Assembly: GCA_048267305.1 (NCBI GenBank) | Contig: JBLWXT010000012.1 | Coordinates: 65,284 to 129,283, forward strand | Source of the DNA: Owenweeksia sp048267305 | GTDB lineage: Bacteria > Bacteroidota > Bacteroidia > Flavobacteriales > Schleiferiaceae | Length of the DNA stretch: 64,000 nucleotides | Reading direction: 5' to 3' | Part shown: one piece after another, positions 17,482-26,325 of the stretch | Position numbering within the stretch: position 1 is the first letter of the stretch | Layout of the letters: every line of letters starts with the position of its first letter | Notes under the pieces: generated by a model | What the model was told of the DNA's origin: nothing | Databases searched by the model: none | What the model saw: only the letters and a program-made list of their open reading frames with translations | Program-made: the position numbers and the translations under genes

Positions 17482-18261
17482 ATGTCCTACGAAAACATTC
17501 TAGTAAACCACGAAGATCAGTATGCGGTGATTACAATCAATCGCCCACGGCAAATGAATGCGCTGAATAAGCAAACCATTGAGGAAATACATAAGGCCTT
17601 GGTTAGCTTTTACAGCAACAGGGAAGTGAGGGCCGTAATTATTACCGGAGGAGGAGATAAGGCTTTTGTAGCGGGAGCTGATATTAAGGAGTTTTCCGAT
17701 TTTGATGTGGCTCAAGGTCAGGAGTTGGCAGCCCGTGGTCAGGAGTTGCTTTTTGATTATGTAGAAAACTTTAGCAAACCTGTAATTGCGGCAATTAATG
17801 GTTTTGCCCTTGGCGGAGGCTTAGAGCTTGCCATGGCTTGCCACATGCGGGTAGCTTCCTATAATGCAAAACTCGGTTTGCCGGAAACGGGTCTGGGTCT
17901 TATTCCGGGCTATGGAGGTACTCAGCGTTTAGCGCGATTGATAGGCCATGGACGAGCTTTTGAGATGATTGCTACCGCAGGTATGATTGATGCCGACAGA
18001 GCGCATCAAATGGGCTTGGTTAATCATGTATTTAGCGCAGATGAGTTGATGGCAAAAACCATTGAACTGGCTCAAAAAATGATCCGCAACTCACCCAATG
18101 CATTGCGTAGTGCTATAAAAAGCATAAATGCAGGACATCAAATAGGTGTTGATGGCTTTAAGGTAGAAATAGAGGAATTCGGCAAATGTTTTGGAACAGA
18201 GGATTTCAAGGAGGGTACCAGAGCATTTTTAGAGAAGAGAAAGCCTTCTTTTAATGCGTGA
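17482..18261 (+). CDS. Enoyl-CoA hydratase/isomerase (crotonase family)
   Basis: Hydrates trans-2-enoyl-CoA in fatty acid beta-oxidation or a related route. The 259-residue crotonase has the oxyanion-hole motifs AFVAGADIKEF and NGFALGGGLELAMACHMR near residues 57-67 and 96-113. Both active-site Glu are present, in GGLELAMA and in LPETGLGLIPGYGG. The substrate could also be a short-chain dienoyl-CoA; sequence alone does not decide. It overlaps the next gene by 8 bp. Confidence 0.92.
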   Translation: MSYENILVNHEDQYAVITINRPRQMNALNKQTIEEIHKALVSFYSNREVRAVIITGGGDKAFVAGADIKEFSDFDVAQGQELAARGQELLFDYVENFSKPVIAAINGFALGGGLELAMACHMRVASYNAKLGLPETGLGLIPGYGGTQRLARLIGHGRAFEMIATAGMIDADRAHQMGLVNHVFSADELMAKTIELAQKMIRNSPNALRSAIKSINAGHQIGVDGFKVEIEEFGKCFGTEDFKEGTRAFLEKRKPSFNA

Positions 18262-18904
18262 TCCACATTATCTGAAAATTGAAAAGAGCGCCCGCTATTT
18301 TCTTAGCGGGCCTCTTGAAAAGGAGTATGATACCATCTGTTTTGCCCTGCATGGCTATGGTCAGCTAGGGCAGTATTTCATTCATAATTTTAAGCATCCG
18401 GATTTTGAGCGAACCCTCTTTATTGCACCGGAGGGCTTGCATCGCTTTTATCTCAATGGTACCAACGGGCGAGTGGGCGCCAGTTGGATGACTAAGGAAG
18501 ATCGCTTAAAGGATATTGAGGATTACTGTAATTACCTTGATGAGGTTTATCGCCATTTTGAAGATAAAACATCTACAGCCAAAAGAGTTGGGGTTTTGGG
18601 ATTTTCGCAGGGCGTGGCAACTGCTTGCCGCTGGCTTTCAAAATCTACCTATAAATTCGATTTCTTAATAAACTGGGCAGGGGCTTTTCCTCCTGATTTG
18701 GATTTAGAGCAGGCCATGGGTAAAATGGCCAGGCTACCAGTGCACATGCTCCTGGGTGATGAGGATGAATATATATCCCTTCAGCAATTCAATGATCATG
18801 TAGATTTATTGAAAAGTCAGGGCTATAAAATTGAAACCACCACTTTTAAGGGTACGCACAAAATTTATCAGCACGTGCTGAAAGAGGTTTTTAGAAAGCT
18901 ATAA
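18254..18904 (+). CDS. Alpha/beta hydrolase, carboxylesterase/phospholipase type
   Basis: Serine esterase of the small YpfH/carboxylesterase group. The 216-residue protein has the nucleophile elbow GFSQG near residues 116-120, an Asp in LLGDEDEY near 174 and a His in GTHKIYQ near 203. These form the catalytic triad. No signal peptide, so it is cytoplasmic. It is translationally coupled to enoyl-CoA hydratase (8 bp overlap) and converges on the S4 protein gene with a 6-bp overlap. The natural substrate is not evident. Confidence 0.82.
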   Translation: MRDPHYLKIEKSARYFLSGPLEKEYDTICFALHGYGQLGQYFIHNFKHPDFERTLFIAPEGLHRFYLNGTNGRVGASWMTKEDRLKDIEDYCNYLDEVYRHFEDKTSTAKRVGVLGFSQGVATACRWLSKSTYKFDFLINWAGAFPPDLDLEQAMGKMARLPVHMLLGDEDEYISLQQFNDHVDLLKSQGYKIETTTFKGTHKIYQHVLKEVFRKL

Positions 18905-19264
18905 CTCGCTAAAATCGTCCAGATCCCGCCTTTCCTTTTTCGTTGGCCTACCCGTGCCTCGCTCTCGGTTAAAGTTTTGCATCATATTCATAAACTCCAG
19001 TTTTTCGAGCTCTTCCGGGGAAGTTGTGTCAACTATATAGTCATCCACAAGCTTAGCGCCCAGCCGTGATTTTGGTATGTCCTTCACCTTTAGCCTAAAG
19101 GTTATTCCTTCTTTTTTAAACGATATTTCATCGCCAATTTTTACATTTCTCGAAGGTTTGGCGGCTTCATTATCTATACTCACTTTATCTTTTCGTACCG
19201 CATCAGTAGCTATGCTTCGGGTTTTATACTTTCGCACACACCATAAAAATTTATCTAACCTCAT
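18899..19264 (-). CDS. S4 domain RNA-binding protein (HslR-like)
   Basis: Small RNA-binding protein of the HslR group, which in E. coli rescues stalled 50S subunits carrying nascent tRNA after heat shock. The 121-residue protein has the S4 fold at residues 1-60: MRLDKFLWCVRKYKTRSIAT and KVSIDNEAAKPSRNVKIGD. The C-terminus is basic and charged (RERGTGRPTKKERRDLDD). Length and motif order fit HslR better than a pseudouridine synthase, which would carry a catalytic domain. Confidence 0.88.
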   Translation of the reverse strand: MRLDKFLWCVRKYKTRSIATDAVRKDKVSIDNEAAKPSRNVKIGDEISFKKEGITFRLKVKDIPKSRLGAKLVDDYIVDTTSPEELEKLEFMNMMQNFNRERGTGRPTKKERRDLDDFSEL

Positions 19265-19389
19265 TTTCAGACTTTCGTTAAGAGTTCAATTTTAAGCAAT
19301 ACTTGTGTATTTTAGCAGGTAAACCTTACGCCTGCCATATAGTTTTTTAATTTATATGAACTTTGGCGCAGAAACCCCAGGCCTAATTT

Positions 19390-20082
19390 ATGAGTAAACT
19401 CAAATGTGTTATAGTTGATGACGATGCCCTTTCAAGGGAAATGTTACGTAACTGTATTAATAGTCATAGCGACTTGAAACTTGTTGGCACCTATCACAAT
19501 GCCCTTGAGGCAAAAATGGGCCTTATCAAAAATAATGTGGATTTAGTGTTCTTGGATGTTGAAATGCCTGAGATGACGGGGTTTGAGTTGATGGATAACT
19601 TTAAGAACATACCGCAGGTAGTGATGGTTACCGCAGAAAAAAAGTATGCTTTTGAAGCTTTTCAATACGATGTAACCGATTTTCTCTCAAAACCATTGCA
19701 AGCCGAAAGATTTAATAAGGCTATTACAAAGGTTCTTCTTCTTACCGAAAACCTCTCTAAATCAAACGAGGATCAAAACATTATTATTAAAGCCAATGGA
19801 GTGCTTGTAAAAGTTCCAACGAGCAAGATAGACTATATAGAGGCGATGGGAGATTATATTAAGGTTGTGGTTGGAGAGGAAAGCCATGTGGTGCACAGCA
19901 CTATGAAGGCCTTTATTTCCCAGCTGCCGGACGCCTTCCTCAGGGTGCACAAGTCTTTTATTGTAAACCTTGACAAGGTATTGGAGATTGATGATAATTA
20001 TGTGGTGGGAGACTACTTTAACCTGCCTGTAAGCCGATCGTATAAAAATGATGTAAAGAGTAAATTTAAGCAGTATTTATAA
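19390..20082 (+). CDS. LytTR response regulator
   Basis: DNA-binding response regulator of the LytR/AlgR type. Residues 1-120 are the receiver with the acidic pair DDD at 10-12, phospho-acceptor D57 in LVFLDVEMPEMTGFEL and Lys in FLSKPL. Residues 132-230 are the LytTR domain with YIEAMGDYIKVVVG and FLRVHKSFIVNLDKV. It converges with a histidine kinase gene; the stop codons overlap by 6 bp. In Bacteroidota the LytTR regulators often partner with sensor kinases of another type, so pairing with the neighbour is plausible but unproven. Confidence 0.93.
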   Translation: MSKLKCVIVDDDALSREMLRNCINSHSDLKLVGTYHNALEAKMGLIKNNVDLVFLDVEMPEMTGFELMDNFKNIPQVVMVTAEKKYAFEAFQYDVTDFLSKPLQAERFNKAITKVLLLTENLSKSNEDQNIIIKANGVLVKVPTSKIDYIEAMGDYIKVVVGEESHVVHSTMKAFISQLPDAFLRVHKSFIVNLDKVLEIDDNYVVGDYFNLPVSRSYKNDVKSKFKQYL

Positions 20083-21396
20083 GCGATACAGCTCCAGATA
20101 AAACGTGGTGCCTTCACCCACTTTACTTTCTACATTTATTTTTCCACCTATCATTTCCACCTGATTCTTGGTCATAAAAAGACCGATACCCCTGCTCTCC
20201 ACGTCCTTTTTGTTGTGAAACGTTTTGTACATCTGGAACATTTTCTGACCATTATCTTTCATGTCAATCCCGATTCCATTGTCACTCACACTTAGCATAA
20301 CCTTCCCTTCTTCAACATAGGATTTTAGCGCGATAATCGGAGGAACTTCATCACGGCTGTATTTTATGGCATTGGATATTAGATTGAGATAAATACTCTC
20401 CAGAAAATATCTAGAATAGTAAATGGTGGGGTACTCCGAAAAGTCGTGAACAATGGTGGCACCTGATTTTAAAATTTGCTGATTGAGCTGCTTTTTTACC
20501 ACGATTAACCGCTTCTCAAGGCTTAGCTCCTCCATTTCCTTTACCAGCTCACGGTAGTCCATCATTATTTTGGAGAGGTCATCCACCATATCAAACAAAA
20601 CATTTGCCCCTTCCTTGAAATTCTCCATCAGGGCTTCCTTTTTATCAGGTGTATCCATCCTGTCATAAAGCGACAAAATCATTTTAAGCCCTGCCATCGG
20701 AGATCTCAGGTTGTGAGATACCATCCTTGCCATGGATTCGAGATGCTGATTGCGGTGGTCTAAAGCGGCATTGGCATTTAACAACTGACGGCTTCGTTGT
20801 TTTGAGATTATTCGTTCCCGCTCATAGTTCTTTTTAAAGAAAAACAAAACAACAGAAAGCAGAATCACCAAGCTTGCCAGTCGCCCATGTCCTTTAAAAG
20901 GGAACATCAGCTCGAATGATTCTGAATAATTATTTAGAAAAGCTTCTGGCCAGGTGAAGGCTAAATAGTCTACCAGAAAAAGATTGAAAAGAGCAATGGC
21001 TATAAACCCGAGGTGATCCTTAACCTTCAATATCGTAAGGTCTAAAACAATAATCAGAATGAAAAAGTAATTGGCAGCCGGGGTTTGTACAATACTCCAG
21101 CACCAGGCTATATCATTAAAAATTAAGGTTAGCAATACAAAAATCCGGCTCGATATTACAAAGCGTTGCCTTACGCGCGCCTCGTAGTAAATAAGTAAAA
21201 AGACAAGTGAAATAAGGCTCAGGGAAAGGGGCATCCCAATGGATGAGCCAGTAACTAGTGCACTTACGGCAATAGCTCCACTGAGGATAAAAAAAATAAA
21301 TGAAGCGGTATTGAAGATTTTATGCTCGAGAATAATCCCTTCCCTCCCAGAAATTAAATGGCCTAAACCAAACCGCGATTGATACCCTCCTTCCAC
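20077..21396 (-). CDS. Multi-pass membrane sensor histidine kinase
   Basis: Sensor kinase with six to seven membrane helices in residues 27-205 and no large periplasmic domain, so it probably senses the membrane or a small molecule. A short coiled coil leads to the His box ARMVSHNLRSPMAGLKM near 226-242. The ATPase domain has NLISNAIKYS, DNGIGID and RGIGLFMTKNQV. The start is GTG at 21396. Other starts inside the frame would trim the first helix, so 21396 is the best guess but not certain. It faces a LytTR regulator tail to tail. Confidence 0.85.
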   Translation of the reverse strand: MEGGYQSRFGLGHLISGREGIILEHKIFNTASFIFFILSGAIAVSALVTGSSIGMPLSLSLISLVFLLIYYEARVRQRFVISSRIFVLLTLIFNDIAWCWSIVQTPAANYFFILIIVLDLTILKVKDHLGFIAIALFNLFLVDYLAFTWPEAFLNNYSESFELMFPFKGHGRLASLVILLSVVLFFFKKNYERERIISKQRSRQLLNANAALDHRNQHLESMARMVSHNLRSPMAGLKMILSLYDRMDTPDKKEALMENFKEGANVLFDMVDDLSKIMMDYRELVKEMEELSLEKRLIVVKKQLNQQILKSGATIVHDFSEYPTIYYSRYFLESIYLNLISNAIKYSRDEVPPIIALKSYVEEGKVMLSVSDNGIGIDMKDNGQKMFQMYKTFHNKKDVESRGIGLFMTKNQVEMIGGKINVESKVGEGTTFYLELYRL

Positions 21397-21711
21397 TTGA
21401 TAAGAATTGCTTTACAAAGTGTAAATCTAGGGTAAAGGAATGTAACGGAAAAACAAAATATTTTATTGGTAAGTTTCGGAGGTTATTATGTTTGGATTGC
21501 GCAGTAATCAGCTTTTTAGGAAAAATTTACGATTGATAAGCACTCGGATTTTGCTGTGACATAAAAACTAAAGAAAGTAGGGTGTTAGACATGCTGCCGT
21601 TGAAATCTTGTAAAAGGGAGAGCGATCAGCTACGATACAAAATTTGGGATGAATGAGATTTTATCAGCATAAACTTACTAACTTGATGCCATCAACCAAC
21701 CCAAACATGTT
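21397..21711. other. Intergenic gap between kinase and cytochrome genes
   Basis: 315 bp between two divergent genes. It is AT-rich with no frame longer than a few codons that looks coding, and no strong hairpin. It presumably holds both promoters, but I see no clear TAnnTTTG element. Confidence 0.6.
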
Positions 21712-24381
21712 ATGCGCTTATCAAAAACCGTTGCGGTGCTATCCGTATTGTTCGTTTTCGGCTTTTCACTTTATAAACTTGACAGTTCTTCGCTTGATGA
21801 GTTAGGAGTCCACACAGGCCTCCCCTTGCCGAGTAAACTCGCCCTGGATGTGTATGAAGAGAAGTTATATGCTTTTTTGGACAGTAGGGGCTACGAAGAT
21901 TGGAAACGCGACAAAGCCGTGCGAAATACGGGACCCTTTGTAAATGGGCAAATGTATGGTGTGCATCCGGCCGTGCGTATTTATTATTCACCTGAAGTTA
22001 TAAAGTGGCTCAAGAATAACCGTGAAGGAGATATCCCGGATGGGGCCATGATAATCAAGGAAATGTTTACGGCTCCTGCACAGCGCTATACTTCCTTTTC
22101 TCCCGAAGAGGTTACAGATTTAATTAGCGATACTGTGGCCAAACTGTTTGATGGCTGGACAGTGATGATAAAGGATAAAAGCGGATCTAAGGATGGTTGG
22201 TTTTGGAGTTATTACAGTTTACAGCAAGCGATTGATCCTTTAAGTAAATATCCATTTGATTACCCAAATTCGGGTTTCGGCAACTATTGCATCCGCTGCC
22301 ATGCTTCTGCCGAAAAAGAGTTCACATTTAGCAGCCTCTCTAATATAGAAGGCGAACCCGGCACTCCTATTTCCTACTATGTAGATGATTCCTGGCAGAA
22401 GTTAGAAAGTGGAGTGGATTATGAAGATGCCCATGAAAAACTGGCCGAAGGGCTAATGGTAAATCGAAAGGCCTCAGATGAAGATGAGTATGTAAATGAG
22501 GATTTTTGCAGGAATTTTCCGCAACAGGAATCTCCGGATAAAGCTAATGTTAAGCGGTTTCCACCGGAAACCTACGATCATGTAATATCAGGCCCAAACG
22601 GGCCGGGACAGTTTCTTACATCAGATCAGTGTATTTCCTGCCATGATGGGCAAAAGGGGGCTTTTCTTCCGAATATGCTGGCTGAAGCAGGAGATTCGGT
22701 AGTTAATATTTCCCCTTACGGAGAATGGCGGTGGTCTATGATGGGGCTTGCTGGTCGTGATCCTATTTTTTACGCTCAGCTGGAAAGTGAAAAGGCTATT
22801 CACAATCAAGGTAACTTACCCAATGTTATTGAAAATTTGTGTTTCAGCTGCCATGGCGTAATGGGGCAGCGGCAGTTTCACATCGACAATAAATCTTCTG
22901 ATTCTCTTTTTAAGGAAGAAATAGTGTACAGCGCAGGAAAAGGGGGGTATGAGATGGGTAAGGTGCACAATAAGTATGGTGCACTGGCCAGAGATGGAAT
23001 CTCCTGCATGAGCTGCCATCAGATAGTTGATGATGGTAAATCTCTCAAGGAAATTGAAACCGGGCGGTTTGTGATTTCTGAACCAGGCAAGGTTTATGGA
23101 CCTTTTGTAAAGCCACCTACCCATGCCATGGAAAATGGCTTGGGATTGGTGCCCACCTATAGTGATTATATCGGAAAATCTAGATTATGCGGCAGTTGCC
23201 ACACCATAAAGTTGCCCGTGTTTAATGCGCAGGGTAAAGAGGTGGGCGAACATTACGAGCAGGCCACTTATCTCGAATGGCTGAACAGCAGTTTTCAGGA
23301 TGAATATAAACCTATCGGTAAAGCCATTAAAACTTGTCAGGATTGCCATATGCCTACCCAATATCCTTTTGGAAAGGGAGATGAATTAAAGTTTAAGATT
23401 GCCAATATTCAGGATCAGGATTATCCTGAAGCCGATCATCTCGCTGACCTGGAGGCACTCACTCTGGAGAGACGGGATGGCTTCAGAAGGCATACCCTTC
23501 TGGGAATAAATATTTATGCATTGGAGATGTTCAGGCAGTTTGACGACATTTTAGGCGTTAGGAAAAAGGATTACATGACGCAACTTTTTGGGCTGGGCAA
23601 TGCTATCGAAAATGCAAACCGACTAGCTAAAGAGCATAGTGTGGAAGTGGAAATTACTGAGGTGTATTATCCCAAAGGTAAACTGGCCGCCACCGTAAAG
23701 CTCACCAATTTGGTTGGGCACCGATTTCCCTCTGGCGTAGGGTTTCGAAGGGCCTTTTTGCAGTTTATGGTAATTGATGTTAATGGAGATACCCTTTGGG
23801 CTTCTGGCCGAACAAACGCAGTGGGCGTAATTGTAGATGAAAATGGAAAAGTTCTGCCATCCGAGTTTTTGGAAAAAAATGGAAAGGACATTCAGCAATA
23901 TGAGCCGCATTATCAAACCATCACCAAGCAAAATCAGGTTCAGATTTATCAGGAGTTGACCAAAAACCCGGAGGACGAGTTTACCACCAGTTTTGTGAGT
24001 ATTGCCAAAGTGGTAAAGGACAACCGCCTTTTGCCTAAGGGCTGGACAAGAAAAGGCCCAAGTGGCTTTGATCCGGAATTTGCAGAAGCTACCATGCCCC
24101 ATGGCCTGTCATTGGAGGATAATTTATACATGAGCGGACAAGGACAGGATGCAATTACCTACCAAACCGATATAAGTGCGGCAATGGCCAAGGGAGGAAA
24201 AGTGGTAGCCATTCTGTATTACCAATCCATACCTCCATACTATTTGCAACAGCGGTTTGAAACTGCCAAAGGTGTAAATGGGCAGCGATTGTATTACCTG
24301 GCCAGTCATCTACAAACCAAAAACACACATATAGAAGGGTGGAAACTAATGACAGGAATGGCTGAGAAGGTTTTGGAATAG
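21712..24381 (+). CDS. Six-haem c-type cytochrome
   Basis: Exported multihaem cytochrome c of 889 residues. An N-terminal hydrophobic segment (about 7-24) is a signal or anchor. Six CxxCH haem sites follow in order: CIRCH (about 197), CISCH (305), CFSCH (380), CMSCH (438), CGSCH (495) and CQDCH (546). The last 340 residues hold no further haem motif and look beta-rich (VKLTNLVGHRFPSGVGFRRAF), perhaps a C-terminal binding domain. Spacing resembles octahaem nitrite or hydroxylamine-type cytochromes only loosely. No maturation genes or partner dehydrogenase are near, so its electron donor and acceptor are unknown. Confidence 0.88.
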   Translation: MRLSKTVAVLSVLFVFGFSLYKLDSSSLDELGVHTGLPLPSKLALDVYEEKLYAFLDSRGYEDWKRDKAVRNTGPFVNGQMYGVHPAVRIYYSPEVIKWLKNNREGDIPDGAMIIKEMFTAPAQRYTSFSPEEVTDLISDTVAKLFDGWTVMIKDKSGSKDGWFWSYYSLQQAIDPLSKYPFDYPNSGFGNYCIRCHASAEKEFTFSSLSNIEGEPGTPISYYVDDSWQKLESGVDYEDAHEKLAEGLMVNRKASDEDEYVNEDFCRNFPQQESPDKANVKRFPPETYDHVISGPNGPGQFLTSDQCISCHDGQKGAFLPNMLAEAGDSVVNISPYGEWRWSMMGLAGRDPIFYAQLESEKAIHNQGNLPNVIENLCFSCHGVMGQRQFHIDNKSSDSLFKEEIVYSAGKGGYEMGKVHNKYGALARDGISCMSCHQIVDDGKSLKEIETGRFVISEPGKVYGPFVKPPTHAMENGLGLVPTYSDYIGKSRLCGSCHTIKLPVFNAQGKEVGEHYEQATYLEWLNSSFQDEYKPIGKAIKTCQDCHMPTQYPFGKGDELKFKIANIQDQDYPEADHLADLEALTLERRDGFRRHTLLGINIYALEMFRQFDDILGVRKKDYMTQLFGLGNAIENANRLAKEHSVEVEITEVYYPKGKLAATVKLTNLVGHRFPSGVGFRRAFLQFMVIDVNGDTLWASGRTNAVGVIVDENGKVLPSEFLEKNGKDIQQYEPHYQTITKQNQVQIYQELTKNPEDEFTTSFVSIAKVVKDNRLLPKGWTRKGPSGFDPEFAEATMPHGLSLEDNLYMSGQGQDAITYQTDISAAMAKGGKVVAILYYQSIPPYYLQQRFETAKGVNGQRLYYLASHLQTKNTHIEGWKLMTGMAEKVLE

Positions 24382-24428
24382 GGCCCCGAAAAAAAAATGT
24401 ATTTTAATGTTTTCCACTGGTTGGAAAT

Positions 24429-24459
24429 AAAAAAAGCCTTGGAAAAACCAAGGCTTTTT
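24429..24459. terminator. Bidirectional terminator
   Basis: GCCTTGG (24436-24442) pairs with CCAAGGC (24448-24454) around an AAAAA loop. A-rich and T-rich flanks on both sides would stop both the cytochrome transcript and the tRNA transcript on the minus strand. Confidence 0.85.
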
Positions 24460-24463
24460 AGTG

Positions 24464-24537
24464 CTCCTCCTCTTGGGCTCGAACCAAGGACCCTCTGATT
24501 AACAGTCAGATGCTCTAACCAACTGAGCTAAGGAGGA
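24464..24537 (-). tRNA. tRNA-Asn (anticodon GTT)
   Basis: 74-nt cloverleaf. The acceptor stem TCCTCCT pairs with AGGAGGA, followed by discriminator G. The D arm contains AGCTCAGTTGGTTAGAG, the anticodon loop is CTGTTAA with GTT, and the T arm holds GGTTCGAGC. CCA is not encoded (CAC follows the discriminator). A terminator lies directly downstream. Confidence 0.96.
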
Positions 24538-24625
24538 ATATGTTTTCCGATAAATTTCGGGCTGCAATATTAGTGCCTTTCCCCAAATTACACAATATTT
24601 GCGGCAAATTTTAGAATAAAAAATT

Positions 24626-25552
24626 ATGAGCCTACTAATTGTCGGAACAGTTGCCTTTGATGAATTGATAACTCCTTTTGGAGAATCAGGTAAAATTATC
24701 GGAGGATCAGCTACTTATGCTTCTCTTTCAGCCTCAAACTTTTTAGATGAGGTAAATATCGTTTCGGTGGTTGGTGAAGATTTCCCTGAAAAAGATTTAG
24801 AAAATTTCAGATCCAAGGGTATCACAACTGATGGAATAGATGTGGTGAAAGGTGGAAAAACCTTTTTCTGGAAAGGAAAGTATCACAACGATATGAACAC
24901 CCGCGATACCTTAGACACTCAATTAAATGTACTTGCAGATTTTAACCCCGTTGTACCACAGGCGTATCGCAATGCAGATTTTTTGATGTTGGGAAACCTT
25001 ACACCAGCCGTGCAAATGCAGGTGCTCGACCAAATGGAGAAGCGTCCTAAATTGGTGATATTGGATACCATGAATTTTTGGATGGATATTGCCATGGACG
25101 AACTAAAGGCGGTACTGAAGAAGATAGACGTACTTACCATAAACGATGAAGAAGCCCGTCAGCTTAGTGGAGAGTATTCATTGGTGAAGGCTGCTAAGGC
25201 CATATTTGAAATGGGACCAAAGTATTTAATCATTAAAAAAGGAGAACACGGAGCCTTATTGTTTGATAAGAATGAAGTTTTCTTTGCCCCTGCGCTTCCG
25301 CTGGAGGAAGTATTTGACCCAACCGGAGCCGGAGATACTTTTGCAGGTGGTTTTATCGGACACCTGGCACACTCGAGAGATATTTCTTTTGAAAGCATGA
25401 AACGCGCAGTGATCTACGGATCTGCCCTTGCTTCATTTTGTGTGGAGAAGTTCGGTACTGAGCGTATTTCCGGAATTAACAGAAAGGAAATGCACGAGCG
25501 CGTTCAGCAGTTTATTGGGCTTACCCAGTTTGAAATAGGAATCGGAAACTAA
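24626..25552 (+). CDS. PfkB family carbohydrate kinase
   Basis: Sugar or nucleoside kinase of the ribokinase fold, 308 residues. N-terminal substrate loop GGSATYASLSASNF near residues 27-40 and the C-terminal signature DPTGAGDTFAGGFIG near 232-246, with the catalytic Asp in GAGD. The motif NDEEARQLSGE near 172 is typical of the PfkB group. Exact substrate is not clear from sequence; members of this branch in Flavobacteria are often annotated as sugar kinases only. It stands alone between the tRNA and a terminator. Confidence 0.9.
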   Translation: MSLLIVGTVAFDELITPFGESGKIIGGSATYASLSASNFLDEVNIVSVVGEDFPEKDLENFRSKGITTDGIDVVKGGKTFFWKGKYHNDMNTRDTLDTQLNVLADFNPVVPQAYRNADFLMLGNLTPAVQMQVLDQMEKRPKLVILDTMNFWMDIAMDELKAVLKKIDVLTINDEEARQLSGEYSLVKAAKAIFEMGPKYLIIKKGEHGALLFDKNEVFFAPALPLEEVFDPTGAGDTFAGGFIGHLAHSRDISFESMKRAVIYGSALASFCVEKFGTERISGINRKEMHERVQQFIGLTQFEIGIGN

Positions 25553-25580
25553 TCCTGAAACCACTTTAGCTTTTTAAAAA

Positions 25581-25607
25581 ATCCTGAAATTTTTCAGGAT
25601 TTTTTTA
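25581..25607 (+). terminator. Intrinsic terminator after the PfkB kinase gene
   Basis: ATCCTGAAA (25581-25589) pairs with TTTCAGGAT (25592-25600) and is followed by seven T. The A-run before the stem makes it work in reverse too. Confidence 0.85.
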
Positions 25608-25714
25608 TTTCCACCCAACCCTATTGAGATTTATAGCGTGTACCCCTAAAAGCGAAAAGAATTGTCATAAAATAATTAAATGTCGCGATCCTTTGTGGTT
25701 AATTGTTCGGTTGT

Positions 25715-25756
25715 ACCGGGTAGGTTGATTTGTCTTAAATTAACCTCCCGGTTTTT
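25715..25756 (+). promoter_or_regulatory. Leader hairpin directly before the sigma factor gene
   Basis: Arms ACCGGG-T-AGGTTGATTT (25715-25731) and AAATTAACCTCCCGGT (25737-25752) form a 16-bp stem with one bulged T, one G-U pair and a 5-nt loop. Four or more U follow. The stem ends 12 bp before the ATG at 25765. The preceding gene already has its own terminator at 25581, so this hairpin probably acts on the sigma transcript as an attenuator or by hiding the ribosome site. A weak -7 element (ATCCTTTG, 25688-25695) lies upstream. Confidence 0.6.
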
Positions 25757-25764
25757 CTTCTGAT

Positions 25765-26325
25765 ATGGATATTGATAAGGAACTGTTAAAAGCATGTATA
25801 CGAGAGGAACGTAGAGCTCAGTTTGAGCTTTACAGACAATGCTATAGTGTACTGCTTTCAGTTTGCCTTAGATATGAAAAGAACAAGGAGGATGCCGAGT
25901 TCATGCTCAACAAAGTATTCTACAAAATACTTACCCACCTCGATCGGTACGATGAGGAGGCTCCCTTTGAAGCATGGATCCGAAGAATCGCCATCAACAC
26001 ACAGATTGACGAGTTCCGTAAGAAAAGCAGAAGCAAGCTGGATTATCACGAGTCGCCAATGGATATGGCTCCATTAACGGTAATGGACTATAACGAGGCA
26101 GATAAAAAGTTTGATGCCGAAGAGTTGGAGATAATGATCCGATCGCTACCACCCGTTAGTCAAAAGGTTTTTAACCTTTATGTGATTGATGGTTACAATC
26201 ACAAGGAGATTGCCGAGCAGCTCAATATGAGTGAGGGAACAAGTAAATGGCACCTAAGCAGTTCCCGTAAAAAATTGAAGTCGCTGATGCGAAAATTGTT
26301 GAATAATGTAGCTGTGATGTTATGA
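25765..26325 (+). CDS. ECF-type RNA polymerase sigma factor
   Basis: Alternative sigma factor of 186 residues. Region 2 is at about 15-85 (FELYRQCYSVLLSVCLRYEK, then ILTHLDRYDEEAPFEAWIRR and IAINTQIDEFRKK). Region 4 is at about 125-178 with the helix-turn-helix YNHKEIAEQLNMSEGTSKWH. A hairpin precedes the start. The stop overlaps the ATG of the next gene by 4 bp (ATGA). That next gene encodes a predicted envelope-spanning anti-sigma protein, so control of this factor from the cell envelope is likely. Confidence 0.94.
   Translation: MDIDKELLKACIREERRAQFELYRQCYSVLLSVCLRYEKNKEDAEFMLNKVFYKILTHLDRYDEEAPFEAWIRRIAINTQIDEFRKKSRSKLDYHESPMDMAPLTVMDYNEADKKFDAEELEIMIRSLPPVSQKVFNLYVIDGYNHKEIAEQLNMSEGTSKWHLSSSRKKLKSLMRKLLNNVAVML

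Noticed and set aside
23623..24102. Minus-strand frame of 159 codons inside the cytochrome gene
   Set aside because: Antisense to conserved coding sequence, with no domain or start context.
24464..24537. tRNA as integration site of a mobile element
   Set aside because: No integrase, direct repeat of the tRNA end or foreign gene block lies nearby.
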